Part shown: piece by piece, positions 1-5,468 of the stretch | How the letters are laid out: each line of letters starts with the position of its first letter | Position numbering within the stretch: position 1 is the stretch's first letter | Made by a program: the position numbers and the translations under genes | The notes under the pieces: generated by a model | Told to the model about the DNA's origin: nothing | Database searches by the model: none | What the model saw: the letters and a program-made list of their open reading frames with translations, nothing else | Origin: Actinomycetes bacterium | GTDB taxonomy: Bacteria; Actinomycetota; Actinomycetes; Actinomycetales; Cellulomonadaceae | NCBI GenBank assembly: GCA_023428465.1 | Contig: JAEYXM010000201.1 | Location: 1-8,959, forward strand | Reading direction: 5' to 3' | DNA length: 8,959 bases

Positions 1-599
1 CCTTCGACCGCCCGGCCGACGACCACACGACGGTCGCGGAGCTGTCCATCGAGCGTGCGAAGCGCCTCGTGGAGCTGGGCCAGGACGTCGTCGTGCTGCT
101 CGACTCGATCACCCGCCTCGGCCGCGCGTACAACATCGCGGCGCCGGCGTCGGGCCGCATCCTGTCCGGTGGCGTCGACTCGAGCGCGCTGTACCCGCCC
201 AAGCGGTTCTTCGGCGCGGCGCGCAACATCGAGAACGGCGGCTCGCTGACCATCCTCGCGACAGCGCTGGTCGAGACCGGCTCGAAGGCCGACGAGGTCA
301 TCTTCGAGGAGTTCAAGGGCACCGGGAACATGGAGCTCAAGCTCTCCCGGCAGCTCGCGGACAAGCGGATCTTCCCGGCGGTGGACGTCGACGCGTCCGG
401 TACGCGCCGCGAGGAGATCCTCATCCCTGCGGACGAGCTCAAGATCAACTGGAAGCTGCGCCGCGTGATGAGTGCGCTCGACGCCCAGGCGGCGATCGAG
501 CTGCTCCTCGGCAAGCTGCGCGAGACCCAGTCGAACGTCGAGTTCCTCCTGCAGGTCCAGAAGACGACGCCGGCCGCCCCCGGGCACAGCGACGAGTGA
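1..599 (+). CDS. rho: Transcription termination factor Rho, C-terminal part (5' truncated by window)
   Basis: This is the last ~198 codons of Rho, the hexameric RNA-dependent helicase/ATPase that ends transcription of untranslated RNA. The reading frame is open from base 3 and stops at TGA 597-599. Visible ATPase-core landmarks are the Walker B strand ending in LLDSITRLGRAYN (about 93-132), the Q-loop segment with PASGRILSGGVD (about 144-179), FFGAARNIENGGSLTI, and the R-loop KGTGNMEL (315-338) that contacts RNA in the central channel. The RPAxDH...SIERAKRL segment before Walker B is also typical. The RNA-binding N-terminal domain, which carries a long insertion in many actinobacteria, and the Walker A motif lie upstream of the window and cannot be judged. 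No frameshift or missing core residue is apparent. A 139-nt gap with its own signals separates it from rpmE, so the two are probably separate transcription units. Confidence 0.97.
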   Translation, partial: FDRPADDHTTVAELSIERAKRLVELGQDVVVLLDSITRLGRAYNIAAPASGRILSGGVDSSALYPPKRFFGAARNIENGGSLTILATALVETGSKADEVIFEEFKGTGNMELKLSRQLADKRIFPAVDVDASGTRREEILIPADELKINWKLRRVMSALDAQAAIELLLGKLRETQSNVEFLLQVQKTTPAAPGHSDE

Positions 600-620
600 C
601 GCAGCACGACTGACGCCCGG

Positions 621-658
621 CACCGGGCCGATCGGGACTTTTCTCCGCAGGCCCGGTG
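621..658 (+). terminator. Possible terminator hairpin after rho
   Basis: CACCGGGCC (621-629) is the exact reverse complement of GGCCCGGTG (650-658), giving a 9-bp all-GC-rich stem 21 nt after the rho stop codon. The loop is 20 nt, which is long, and no T-run follows, so it is not a textbook intrinsic terminator. A smaller competing hairpin, GCCCG/CGGGC, lies at its left edge. The inverted repeat overlaps the candidate rpmE promoter, so it could instead be a protein-binding site or simply chance in GC-rich DNA. Confidence 0.4.
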
Positions 659-670
659 TTCTGGCAGACT
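634..670 (+). promoter_or_regulatory. Candidate rpmE promoter region (SigR/SigH-like, plus weak housekeeping -10)
   Basis: GGGACT (634-639) and GTT (658-660) are separated by exactly 18 nt. Actinobacterial SigR/SigH thiol-stress promoters have GGGAAT/GGAAT, about 18 nt, then GTT, so there is one mismatch in the -35. From knowledge of the family, rpmE is among the reported SigR targets in Streptomyces coelicolor. Just downstream, TGGCAGACT (662-670) resembles an extended -10 (CAGACT, 665-670), but no good -35 is found 16-19 nt before it. Either start would give a leader of roughly 60-75 nt containing the hairpin at 683-718. This is assigned by motif only. Confidence 0.4.
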
Positions 671-682
671 GTCCCCTTGGCT

Positions 683-718
683 CGACGGTTCACGCCTGCG
701 CCCGTAGGCGACCCGTCG
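683..718 (+). promoter_or_regulatory. Candidate L31 leader hairpin upstream of rpmE
   Basis: CGACGG (683-688) pairs with CCGTCG (713-718), and inside it CGCCT (693-697) pairs with AGGCG (706-710). The two helices are separated by a small asymmetric internal loop (TTCA against AC) and capped by an 8-nt loop. The structure ends 10 nt before the Shine-Dalgarno sequence TAGGAG (728-733) of rpmE. Ribosomal-protein leaders for L31, including actinobacterial ones, have been proposed by comparative genomics, and autogenous control of L31 is known in E. coli. Whether this hairpin matches those models is not tested here. Confidence 0.45.
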
Positions 719-738
719 GCGCATCGATAGGAGCACCC

Positions 739-957
739 GTGAAGAAGGACATCCACCCGAAGTACGTGGAGACGCTCGTGACCTGCACGTGCGGCAACAC
801 GTTCACCACGCGCAGCACCCAGACGTCGGGCCAGATCCACGCCGACGTGTGCAGCGCCTGCCACCCGTTCTACACGGGCAAGCAGAAGATCCTCGACACC
901 GGTGGCCGCGTGGCCCGGTTCGAGGCGCGGTACGGCAAGCGCGCCGCCGCCAACTAG
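739..957 (+). CDS. rpmE: 50S ribosomal protein L31, zinc-binding (C+) type
   Basis: This 72-aa protein is a component of the large ribosomal subunit near the inter-subunit bridge region. The start is GTG at 739, chosen because TAGGAG (728-733) sits 5 nt upstream and because the N-terminus KKDIHPKYVETLVTC aligns with the family start. Four cysteines, C16 and C18 (CTC) and C38 and C41 (CSAC), form the zinc ribbon, so this is the zinc-containing version and not the cysteine-free paralogue that replaces it under zinc starvation. HPFYTGKQKILDTGGRV (residues 42-58) is the family signature. Length is normal. It is flanked by a candidate promoter and leader before it and a strong hairpin after it, so it may be largely its own transcript, with read-through into prfA. 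Confidence 0.97.
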   Translation: MKKDIHPKYVETLVTCTCGNTFTTRSTQTSGQIHADVCSACHPFYTGKQKILDTGGRVARFEARYGKRAAAN

Positions 958-961
958 CTTC

Positions 962-1006
962 CACGACGCCGGCGGGGCCCTTCGGGGCTCCGCCGGCGCT
1001 GTCGTG
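962..1006 (+). terminator. Strong UUCG hairpin between rpmE and prfA
   Basis: Bases 968-980 pair with 985-997 as a 13-bp stem with a single G-T wobble, closed by TTCG (981-984) flanked by C and G, which is the very stable C(UUCG)G tetraloop. CACGAC (962-967) pairs with GTCGTG (1001-1006) to extend the stem past a 3-nt bulge. The hairpin begins 4 nt after the rpmE stop codon. There is no T-tract after it, which is common in actinobacterial terminators. It lies only about 10 nt before the prfA ribosome-binding site, so it may be a partial terminator, an RNA-stabilising 3' end, or an attenuator. Confidence 0.65.
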
Positions 1007-1030
1007 TCCGGGGCGAGGAAGGGAAGGCGC

Positions 1031-2107
1031 ATGGCGTTCGAAGGGGTCGAGCCGCTCCTGGCGGAGCACGCCGAGATCGAGGCCGCACTCGCGGACCCCG
1101 CCGTGCACGCCGACCCTGCCCGCGCGCGGTCCCTGGGCCGCCGCTACGCCGAGCTGGGCCGCGTCGTCGGCGCCTATCGCGCGTGGCGCGCCGCCGCGGA
1201 CGACGCCGAGACGGCCGCCGAGCTCGCGGAGGACGCGGCGTTCGCCGCCGAGCTGCCCGGCCTGCGCGCGACGGCGGACGAGGCCGCCGAGACCCTGCGC
1301 CGGCTGCTGGTGCCGCGCGATCCCGACGACGCGCGCGACGTCATCCTCGAGATCAAGGCGGGGGAGGGCGGCGAGGAGTCCGCGCTCTTCGCGGGGGACC
1401 TCCTGCGCATGTACACCCGCTACGCCGAGCGTCGCGGGTGGGTCGCCGAGGTCCTCGACTCCACGGCGTCGGACCTGGGCGGCGTGAAGGACGTGAGCGT
1501 GTCCGTCCGCACGCGGGGCGCGGTCGCGCCCGAGGACGGCGTCTGGGCGCACCTGAAGTACGAGGGCGGGGTGCACCGCGTGCAGCGCGTGCCCGTGACG
1601 GAGTCGCAGGGCCGTATCCACACCTCGGCGGCGGGCGTCGTCGTGCTCCCCGAGGTCGAGGACGACGCCGAGGTCGAGATCGACCCGGCGGACCTGCGGA
1701 TCGACGTGTACCGCTCGTCGGGCCCGGGCGGGCAGTCGGTCAACACGACCGACTCCGCGGTGCGCATCACGCACCTGCCCACGGGCACCGTCGTCAGCTG
1801 CCAGAACGAGAAGAGCCAGCTGCAGAACAAGGAGCAGGCGATGCGCATCCTGCGCGCACGGCTCCTCGCGGCGCGGCAGGACGAGGCGGCGGCGGCCGCG
1901 TCGGAGCTGCGCCGGTCGCAGGTGCGCACGGTGGACCGCTCCGAGCGCATCCGTACCTACAACTTCCCCGAGAACCGCATCGCCGACCACCGCACGGGGT
2001 ACAAGGCGTACAACCTCGACCAGGTCCTCGCCGGTGACCTGGACCCGGTGGTGCGCTCGGCCATCGACGCCGATGAGGCCGCCCGGCTCGCGGCGGCCAC
2101 GGGCTGA
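1031..2107 (+). CDS. prfA: Peptide chain release factor 1 (RF1)
   Basis: This 358-aa class I release factor reads UAA and UAG stop codons in the ribosomal A site and triggers peptide release. The domain order is normal: an N-terminal helical domain (about 1-105), then the codon-recognition and catalytic domains. The stop-codon reading tripeptide PVT lies at residues 188-190 within HRVQRVPVTESQGRIHTSA, which marks RF1 rather than RF2 (SPF). The catalytic GGQ is at 233-235 in SGPGGQSVNTTDSAVRITH, and Q235 is the residue methylated by PrmC. ATG 1031 was chosen because AGGAAGGGAAGG (1016-1027) precedes it and because it gives the standard family length; the frame is open further upstream to 902 but only through rpmE. 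The stop overlaps the prmC start (TGATG), linking the factor to its modifying enzyme. Confidence 0.97.
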   Translation: MAFEGVEPLLAEHAEIEAALADPAVHADPARARSLGRRYAELGRVVGAYRAWRAAADDAETAAELAEDAAFAAELPGLRATADEAAETLRRLLVPRDPDDARDVILEIKAGEGGEESALFAGDLLRMYTRYAERRGWVAEVLDSTASDLGGVKDVSVSVRTRGAVAPEDGVWAHLKYEGGVHRVQRVPVTESQGRIHTSAAGVVVLPEVEDDAEVEIDPADLRIDVYRSSGPGGQSVNTTDSAVRITHLPTGTVVSCQNEKSQLQNKEQAMRILRARLLAARQDEAAAAASELRRSQVRTVDRSERIRTYNFPENRIADHRTGYKAYNLDQVLAGDLDPVVRSAIDADEAARLAAATG

Positions 2108-3000
2108 TGACCGCACCCACGCCTGGGCAGCCCGTGGCCCCCACCCTGCGCGCCGCGGTGCGTGACGCGGCGCGGACCCTCGCGGACGCCGGCGTCCCGT
2201 CGCCCGAGCACGACGCGCGGGCGCTCGCCGAGCACCTCCTGGGCACCACCGTGGTGCTGGCTCCGCCGGACGCCGCCGTCCCGGAGGGGTACGCGGCACT
2301 CGTCGCGCGGCGGGCGACGCGCGAGCCGCTGCAGCACATCGTGGGGTGGGCGCCCTTCCGGCACCTGCGCCTGACCGTGCGGCGCGGGGTGTTCGTGCCC
2401 CGCCCGGAGACCGAGGTCGTCGCCGAGGTCGCGATCACCGAGCTGCGGACGCTGGGCGCCCTGCGGGTCGCCGTCGACCTGTGCTGCGGCGCCGGCGGGC
2501 TGGCGATCGCAATGGCCACCGAGGCCGGCGCGCACGTCGTCGCGGTCGACGCCGCGCCCGAGGCCGTGCGGCTGACCGCCGACAACGCCGCCGACGCCGG
2601 CGCGGACGTCGACGTCCGCCACGGCGACGTGCGCGACGCGGACCTGCTGGCGGACCTCGCGGGCACCGTCGACGTCGTGGCCTCGAACCCGCCGTACATC
2701 CCGCCGGGCGCGCGGCCCGTGGACCCGGAGGTGCGCGACCACGACCCGGAGCTCGCGCTCTACGGGGGTGGCACGGACGGGCTCGAGGTGCCCCGCGCCG
2801 TCGTCGCCGCGGCCGGCAGGTTGCTGCGCGACGGCGGGCTGCTCGTCATGGAGCACGCCGACGTCCAGGGTCCCGCCGCCCGCGCCGTCGTCGCCGAGGC
2901 GGGCTTCGTCGACGTACGGACCGTGCCCGACCTCACGGGCCGGGACCGGATGGTCGTGGCACGCCGCGCCTCACGTTCGGGCCAGGAGCCCCCGCCATGA
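2107..3000 (+). CDS. prmC: Release factor glutamine N5-methyltransferase PrmC (HemK)
   Basis: This 297-aa SAM-dependent methyltransferase transfers a methyl group to the glutamine of the GGQ motif in RF1/RF2, which improves termination efficiency. The N-terminal helical domain (about 10-80) contacts the release factor and ends in REPLQHIVGWAPF (72-84). PRPETE (98-103) follows, then SAM motif I at 124-130 (D124, G128, G130), and the hallmark substrate-glutamine motif NPPY at 194-197. The start ATG 2107 overlaps the prfA stop by one base and has no Shine-Dalgarno of its own, so translation likely depends on ribosomes finishing prfA. The SAM motif reads DLCCGAGG, with two cysteines where many PrmC proteins have a GTG/TGS-type sequence. 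Actinobacteria also carry a PrmC-related family with a similar DLCCG motif, but the position directly after prfA favours true PrmC. Confidence 0.93.
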   Translation: MTAPTPGQPVAPTLRAAVRDAARTLADAGVPSPEHDARALAEHLLGTTVVLAPPDAAVPEGYAALVARRATREPLQHIVGWAPFRHLRLTVRRGVFVPRPETEVVAEVAITELRTLGALRVAVDLCCGAGGLAIAMATEAGAHVVAVDAAPEAVRLTADNAADAGADVDVRHGDVRDADLLADLAGTVDVVASNPPYIPPGARPVDPEVRDHDPELALYGGGTDGLEVPRAVVAAAGRLLRDGGLLVMEHADVQGPAARAVVAEAGFVDVRTVPDLTGRDRMVVARRASRSGQEPPP

Positions 3001-3659
3001 CAGACTCGGCGTCCGTGATGATGGACTGCACCGACCCGGCGACGTGGGGCCCAGCGCTCGACGAGGCCGTCAACGTCGTCACGCGCGGCGCGCTCGTCGT
3101 CCTGCCGACGGACACGGTCTACGGCATCGGCGCGGACGCGTTCGCACCGAACGCGGTCGCCGCCTTGCTCGCGGCGAAGGGCCGTGGCCGGCAGATGCCG
3201 CCGCCCGTCCTCGTCCCGGCCGCCGGCACGGTCGAGGGCCTGTGCACCGACGTGCCCGACGAGGCGCGCGCCCTCATGCAGCGCTTCTGGCCCGGCGCGC
3301 TCACCGTCATCTGCCACGCGCAGCCCTCGCTCGCATGGGACCTCGGCGACACCGCGGGGACCGTCGCGGTGCGCATGCCCGACCACCCGGCGGCGCTCGC
3401 GCTCCTCGCCCGCACCGGCCCGATGGCCGTGTCGTCCGCCAACCGGACGGGCTCCCCGGCGGCGATGTCCGCGCAGGAGGCCGCCGACCAGCTCGGCGAC
3501 GCCGTGGCCCTCTACCTCGACGGGGGCCCCGCCCCGGGCGGCGTGGCCTCGACGATCGTCGACGCGACGTCGGACGGGCTGCGTGTGGTGCGCACCGGCG
3601 CCGTCGACCTGGCCGCGCTGCGCGCCGTCGTGCCGACCATCGGGGGCGAGACCGCGTGA
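2997..3659 (+). CDS. tsaC: L-threonylcarbamoyladenylate synthase (TsaC/Sua5/YrdC family)
   Basis: This 220-aa single YrdC-domain protein makes threonylcarbamoyl-AMP from threonine, bicarbonate and ATP, the first step of the universal t6A37 modification of ANN-decoding tRNAs. Family landmarks are LPTDTVYGIG (36-45), the K-x-R nucleotide/phosphate-binding segment at K61 and R63 followed by PPPVLV, FWPGALTVI (97-105), SSANRTGSP (146-154, the S-x-N motif) and ASTIVD (184-189). The extra C-terminal Sua5 domain of longer relatives is absent, so it is TsaC-like in architecture, as is usual at this locus in actinobacteria. ATG 2997 overlaps the prmC stop as ATGA, and AGGAG (2984-2988) lies 8 nt upstream inside prmC. 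The much longer frame upstream is a shadow of prmC. It sits with other translation-quality genes. The remaining t6A enzymes (TsaB, D, E) are not in the window. Confidence 0.93.
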   Translation: MTDSASVMMDCTDPATWGPALDEAVNVVTRGALVVLPTDTVYGIGADAFAPNAVAALLAAKGRGRQMPPPVLVPAAGTVEGLCTDVPDEARALMQRFWPGALTVICHAQPSLAWDLGDTAGTVAVRMPDHPAALALLARTGPMAVSSANRTGSPAAMSAQEAADQLGDAVALYLDGGPAPGGVASTIVDATSDGLRVVRTGAVDLAALRAVVPTIGGETA

Positions 3660-4774
3660 GGGTCTACCTCCTCGTGATGCTCGTCGCGGCAGCCACCACG
3701 TACCTCATGACGCCGCTGGCCCGCTGGCTCGCACTGCGCACGGGGGGAATCACGGCGGTCCGCGACCGCGACGTCCACGAGGTGCCGATCCCGCGCATGG
3801 GTGGCGTCGCGATGCTCCTCGGCCTGGCCGTGGCCCTCGTCGTCGCGTCGCGGATGCCGTTCCTGGCGGACGTGTTCGCCACGGACACGGTCTGGTGGCT
3901 GCTCGCGTCCGCGGCCATCGTGTGCCTGCTGGGCGCCGCGGACGACATCTGGGACCTCGACTGGGTCACCAAGCTCATGGGCCAGATCCTCGCTGCAGGC
4001 CTGATGGCGTGGCAGGGGCAGATCCAGCTCTTCGCGCTGCCGATCTTCGGCCAGACCATCCCGTCGGCGAACCAGTCGCTGGTGGCGACCGTGCTCGCCG
4101 TGGTCGTCGCGATGAACGCGGTGAACTTCGTCGACGGCCTCGACGGGCTGGCCGCCGGGCTCATCGCGATCGGCGGCACCGGCTTCTTCGTGTACACCTA
4201 CCTGCTCACGGTGGACGCGAACGCCGACAACTACTCGAGCCTGGCGAGCCTGGCGGTCGCGGCACTCGTCGGCGTCTGCGTGGGCTTCCTGCCGCACAAC
4301 TTCCATCCCGCCCGGATCTTCATGGGCGACTCGGGCTCGATGCTCATCGGCCTGACCATCGCCGCGGCGGCCATCGTGGTGACGGGCGACCTGGACAGCG
4401 TGGCCGCCACGACCCGGCAACGGTTCCCGGCGTTCCTGCCGATCCTCCTGCCCGTCTTCGTACTCATGCTTCCGCTGCTCGACATGGCGATGGCGGTGAT
4501 CCGGCGGGTCGGCAAGGGCAAGTCGCCGTTCCACCCGGACCGCCTGCACCTGCACCACCGGCTGCTCCAGCTGGGGCACACCCACCGGCGAGCCGTCGTG
4601 ATCATGTACTTGTGGACCGCGCTCTTCGCGTTCGGGGGAGCGGCCCTGCTGCGGTGGAGCACCGAGCAGGTGATCTGGACGGTCGGCGTCGGCGCCCTCG
4701 TGGCGCTCGCGGCGACCCTGGGCCCGCTGCGCGGCCGTAAGGCGCGGGCGGAGGAGGCGGTGAGGTCCGCATGA
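3656..4774 (+). CDS. wecA: Polyprenyl-phosphate GlcNAc-1-phosphate transferase (WecA/TagO family)
   Basis: This 372-aa polytopic membrane enzyme of the MraY/WecA superfamily moves a sugar-1-phosphate, probably GlcNAc-1-P from UDP-GlcNAc, onto a polyprenyl phosphate at the inner face of the membrane, starting synthesis of a cell-wall glycopolymer. Motifs in order are HEVPIPRMGG (41-50), the Mg-binding AADDIWD (D96, D97), NFVDGLDG (157-164, D160 and D163), MGDSGSMLIG (223-232, D225), and the HLHH box (298-301) in PDRLHLHHRL, which separates WecA/TagO-type enzymes from MraY. About ten to eleven hydrophobic spans are visible. The start is GTG 3656, overlapping the tsaC stop as GTGA; the frame upstream of it is antisense-like shadow in tsaC and prmC. 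The mycobacterial gene at the same place (rfe/wecA) starts arabinogalactan synthesis. In this organism the polymer made is unknown, and the exact sugar is inferred from the family. Confidence 0.92.
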   Translation: MRVYLLVMLVAAATTYLMTPLARWLALRTGGITAVRDRDVHEVPIPRMGGVAMLLGLAVALVVASRMPFLADVFATDTVWWLLASAAIVCLLGAADDIWDLDWVTKLMGQILAAGLMAWQGQIQLFALPIFGQTIPSANQSLVATVLAVVVAMNAVNFVDGLDGLAAGLIAIGGTGFFVYTYLLTVDANADNYSSLASLAVAALVGVCVGFLPHNFHPARIFMGDSGSMLIGLTIAAAAIVVTGDLDSVAATTRQRFPAFLPILLPVFVLMLPLLDMAMAVIRRVGKGKSPFHPDRLHLHHRLLQLGHTHRRAVVIMYLWTALFAFGGAALLRWSTEQVIWTVGVGALVALAATLGPLRGRKARAEEAVRSA

Positions 4775-5241
4775 CGAGCGACCCCGTGGGCGCGCCGGCG
4801 CCCGACCCCGTCCGAGAGGTCTTCCGGACCGCGGTGCGCGACGTCCTCGTGCTCACCGCCGCCCTGACGGTGGTCGGGGCGGTCGTCGGGGCGCTCGTCT
4901 CCGGCGTGCCGGGGCTGTGGGGTGGGCTCGTCGGTGGGCTCGTCGTCCTGGTCGCCGCCGCGACGACGCCGGTCACGATGCTGCGCACGGCCGGGGCGCC
5001 GCTCACGACCGCGATGGCCGCGGCTGCGGCCGGCTGGTTCGTCAAGACTGCGATCGTCCTCGTCGCCGTGCTCGTGCTGCGCGGGACGGATGCGCTGGAC
5101 AAGCGGGTACTCGCGCTCGTGGTCGTGGTGGGCCTGCTGGGGTCGGTCGTGCTCGACGGTCGCGCGGTGCAGCGCGGGCGTGTGCCGTACGTCACGCCCG
5201 CGGCGGACGGGGGCACCGACGACGGGGACGAATCGGACTGA
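4771..5241 (+). CDS. atpI: AtpI-like small membrane protein of the ATP synthase locus
   Basis: This 156-aa protein has four hydrophobic spans at about 24-44, 47-68, 79-103 and 112-128, a lysine (K92) inside the third span, and an acidic tail (about 147-156, rich in D and E). It corresponds by position and build to the actinobacterial protein between wecA and atpB (Rv1303 in M. tuberculosis), which is related to AtpI. AtpI proteins help assemble the c-ring of the ATP synthase or aid ion supply; that role is family knowledge, and sequence similarity here is low. The start ATG 4771 overlaps the wecA stop (ATGA), with GAGGAGG (4751-4757) and GAGG (4762-4765) upstream. A 12-base near-repeat around 4924-4947 encodes GLVGGLV and reflects low complexity. 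A hairpin and a new promoter follow, so it is the last gene of the prfA operon rather than the first of the atp operon. Confidence 0.8.
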   Translation: MTSDPVGAPAPDPVREVFRTAVRDVLVLTAALTVVGAVVGALVSGVPGLWGGLVGGLVVLVAAATTPVTMLRTAGAPLTTAMAAAAAGWFVKTAIVLVAVLVLRGTDALDKRVLALVVVVGLLGSVVLDGRAVQRGRVPYVTPAADGGTDDGDESD

Positions 5242-5254
5242 TCGGACACGCTCG

Positions 5255-5281
5255 TTCGTCGCGGCCAGGCGCCGGGACGAA
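5255..5281 (+). terminator. Candidate terminator after atpI-like gene
   Basis: TTCGTC (5255-5260) pairs with GACGAA (5276-5281), and CGGC (5262-5265) pairs with GCCG (5271-5274), with one G/G mismatch between the helices and a 5-nt loop (CAGGC). The hairpin starts 13 nt after the stop codon at 5241. No T-run follows. It would separate the prfA-atpI transcript from the atp operon, which appears to have its own promoter downstream. Confidence 0.55.
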
Positions 5282-5321
5282 GGTCCTACGTTGATCATGT
5301 GACGTTGCCCCTGGATCTGGG

Positions 5322-5358
5322 CCGGACGTCCGGTGCCTGCCCCGGCATGGGTTAGGAT
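5322..5358 (+). promoter_or_regulatory. Candidate promoter of the atpBEFHA operon with palindromic site
   Basis: TAGGAT (5353-5358) fits the TANNNT -10 pattern that is strongly preferred in GC-rich actinobacteria and stands out in this AT-poor region. No good -35 hexamer lies 16-19 nt upstream. Instead, a perfect 12-bp palindrome CCGGACGTCCGG (5322-5333) overlaps the -35 zone, centred near -37 if transcription starts around 5365. A site there could bind an activator that replaces a weak -35, or a repressor. The promoter call is from motif and position only. Confidence 0.5.
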
Positions 5359-5364
5359 TTCGGC

Positions 5365-5417
5365 GGTCCAGAAGCGTCTGGCCGGTCTGCTCGAGGGCGT
5401 GCTGCCCCGGCGGACCG
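5365..5417 (+). promoter_or_regulatory. Structured 5' leader of atpB (two tandem hairpins)
   Basis: The first hairpin is CCAGA (5368-5372) paired with TCTGG (5377-5381) around AGCG, extended by GG/CC past a bulged T (5365-5383). The second is CGGTCTGC (5383-5390) paired with GCGGACCG (5410-5417), with an inner GGGC/GCCC helix (5395-5398 with 5404-5407). The bases GCGGTCC (5363-5369) could instead pair perfectly with GGACCGC (5412-5418), which would break both hairpins, so two folds compete. The structure ends about 20 nt before the Shine-Dalgarno GGGAG (5437-5441). No known riboswitch class is recognised. Confidence 0.35.
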
Positions 5418-5468
5418 CAGCCCCACCACGAGCCCTGGGAGTGCGTCCTGTCCACCGTCGCGACGACC

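Noticed and set aside
902..1030. In-frame upstream extension of prfA to an ATG inside rpmE
   Set aside because: It would run through the rpmE end and the UUCG hairpin, whereas ATG 1031 has a good Shine-Dalgarno and gives the standard 358-aa RF1.
803..2299. 498-codon open frame on the minus strand opposite rpmE, prfA and the start of prmC
   Set aside because: Composition is Arg/Ala/His/Gly-rich low complexity with no recognisable domain, and it lies opposite strongly conserved genes. It is an expected artefact of very high GC coding DNA.
2346..2996. In-frame upstream extension of the tsaC gene through prmC
   Set aside because: The translation is Arg-rich shadow of prmC. The YrdC domain begins right after ATG 2997, which has AGGAG upstream.
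2768..3655. In-frame upstream extension of wecA through prmC and tsaC
   Set aside because: Shadow coding; the hydrophobic first helix of WecA begins at GTG 3656.
4231..5298. 355-codon minus-strand open frame opposite wecA and the atpI-like gene
   Set aside because: Low-complexity Arg/Asp/His-rich translation typical of the antisense of GC-rich membrane-protein genes.
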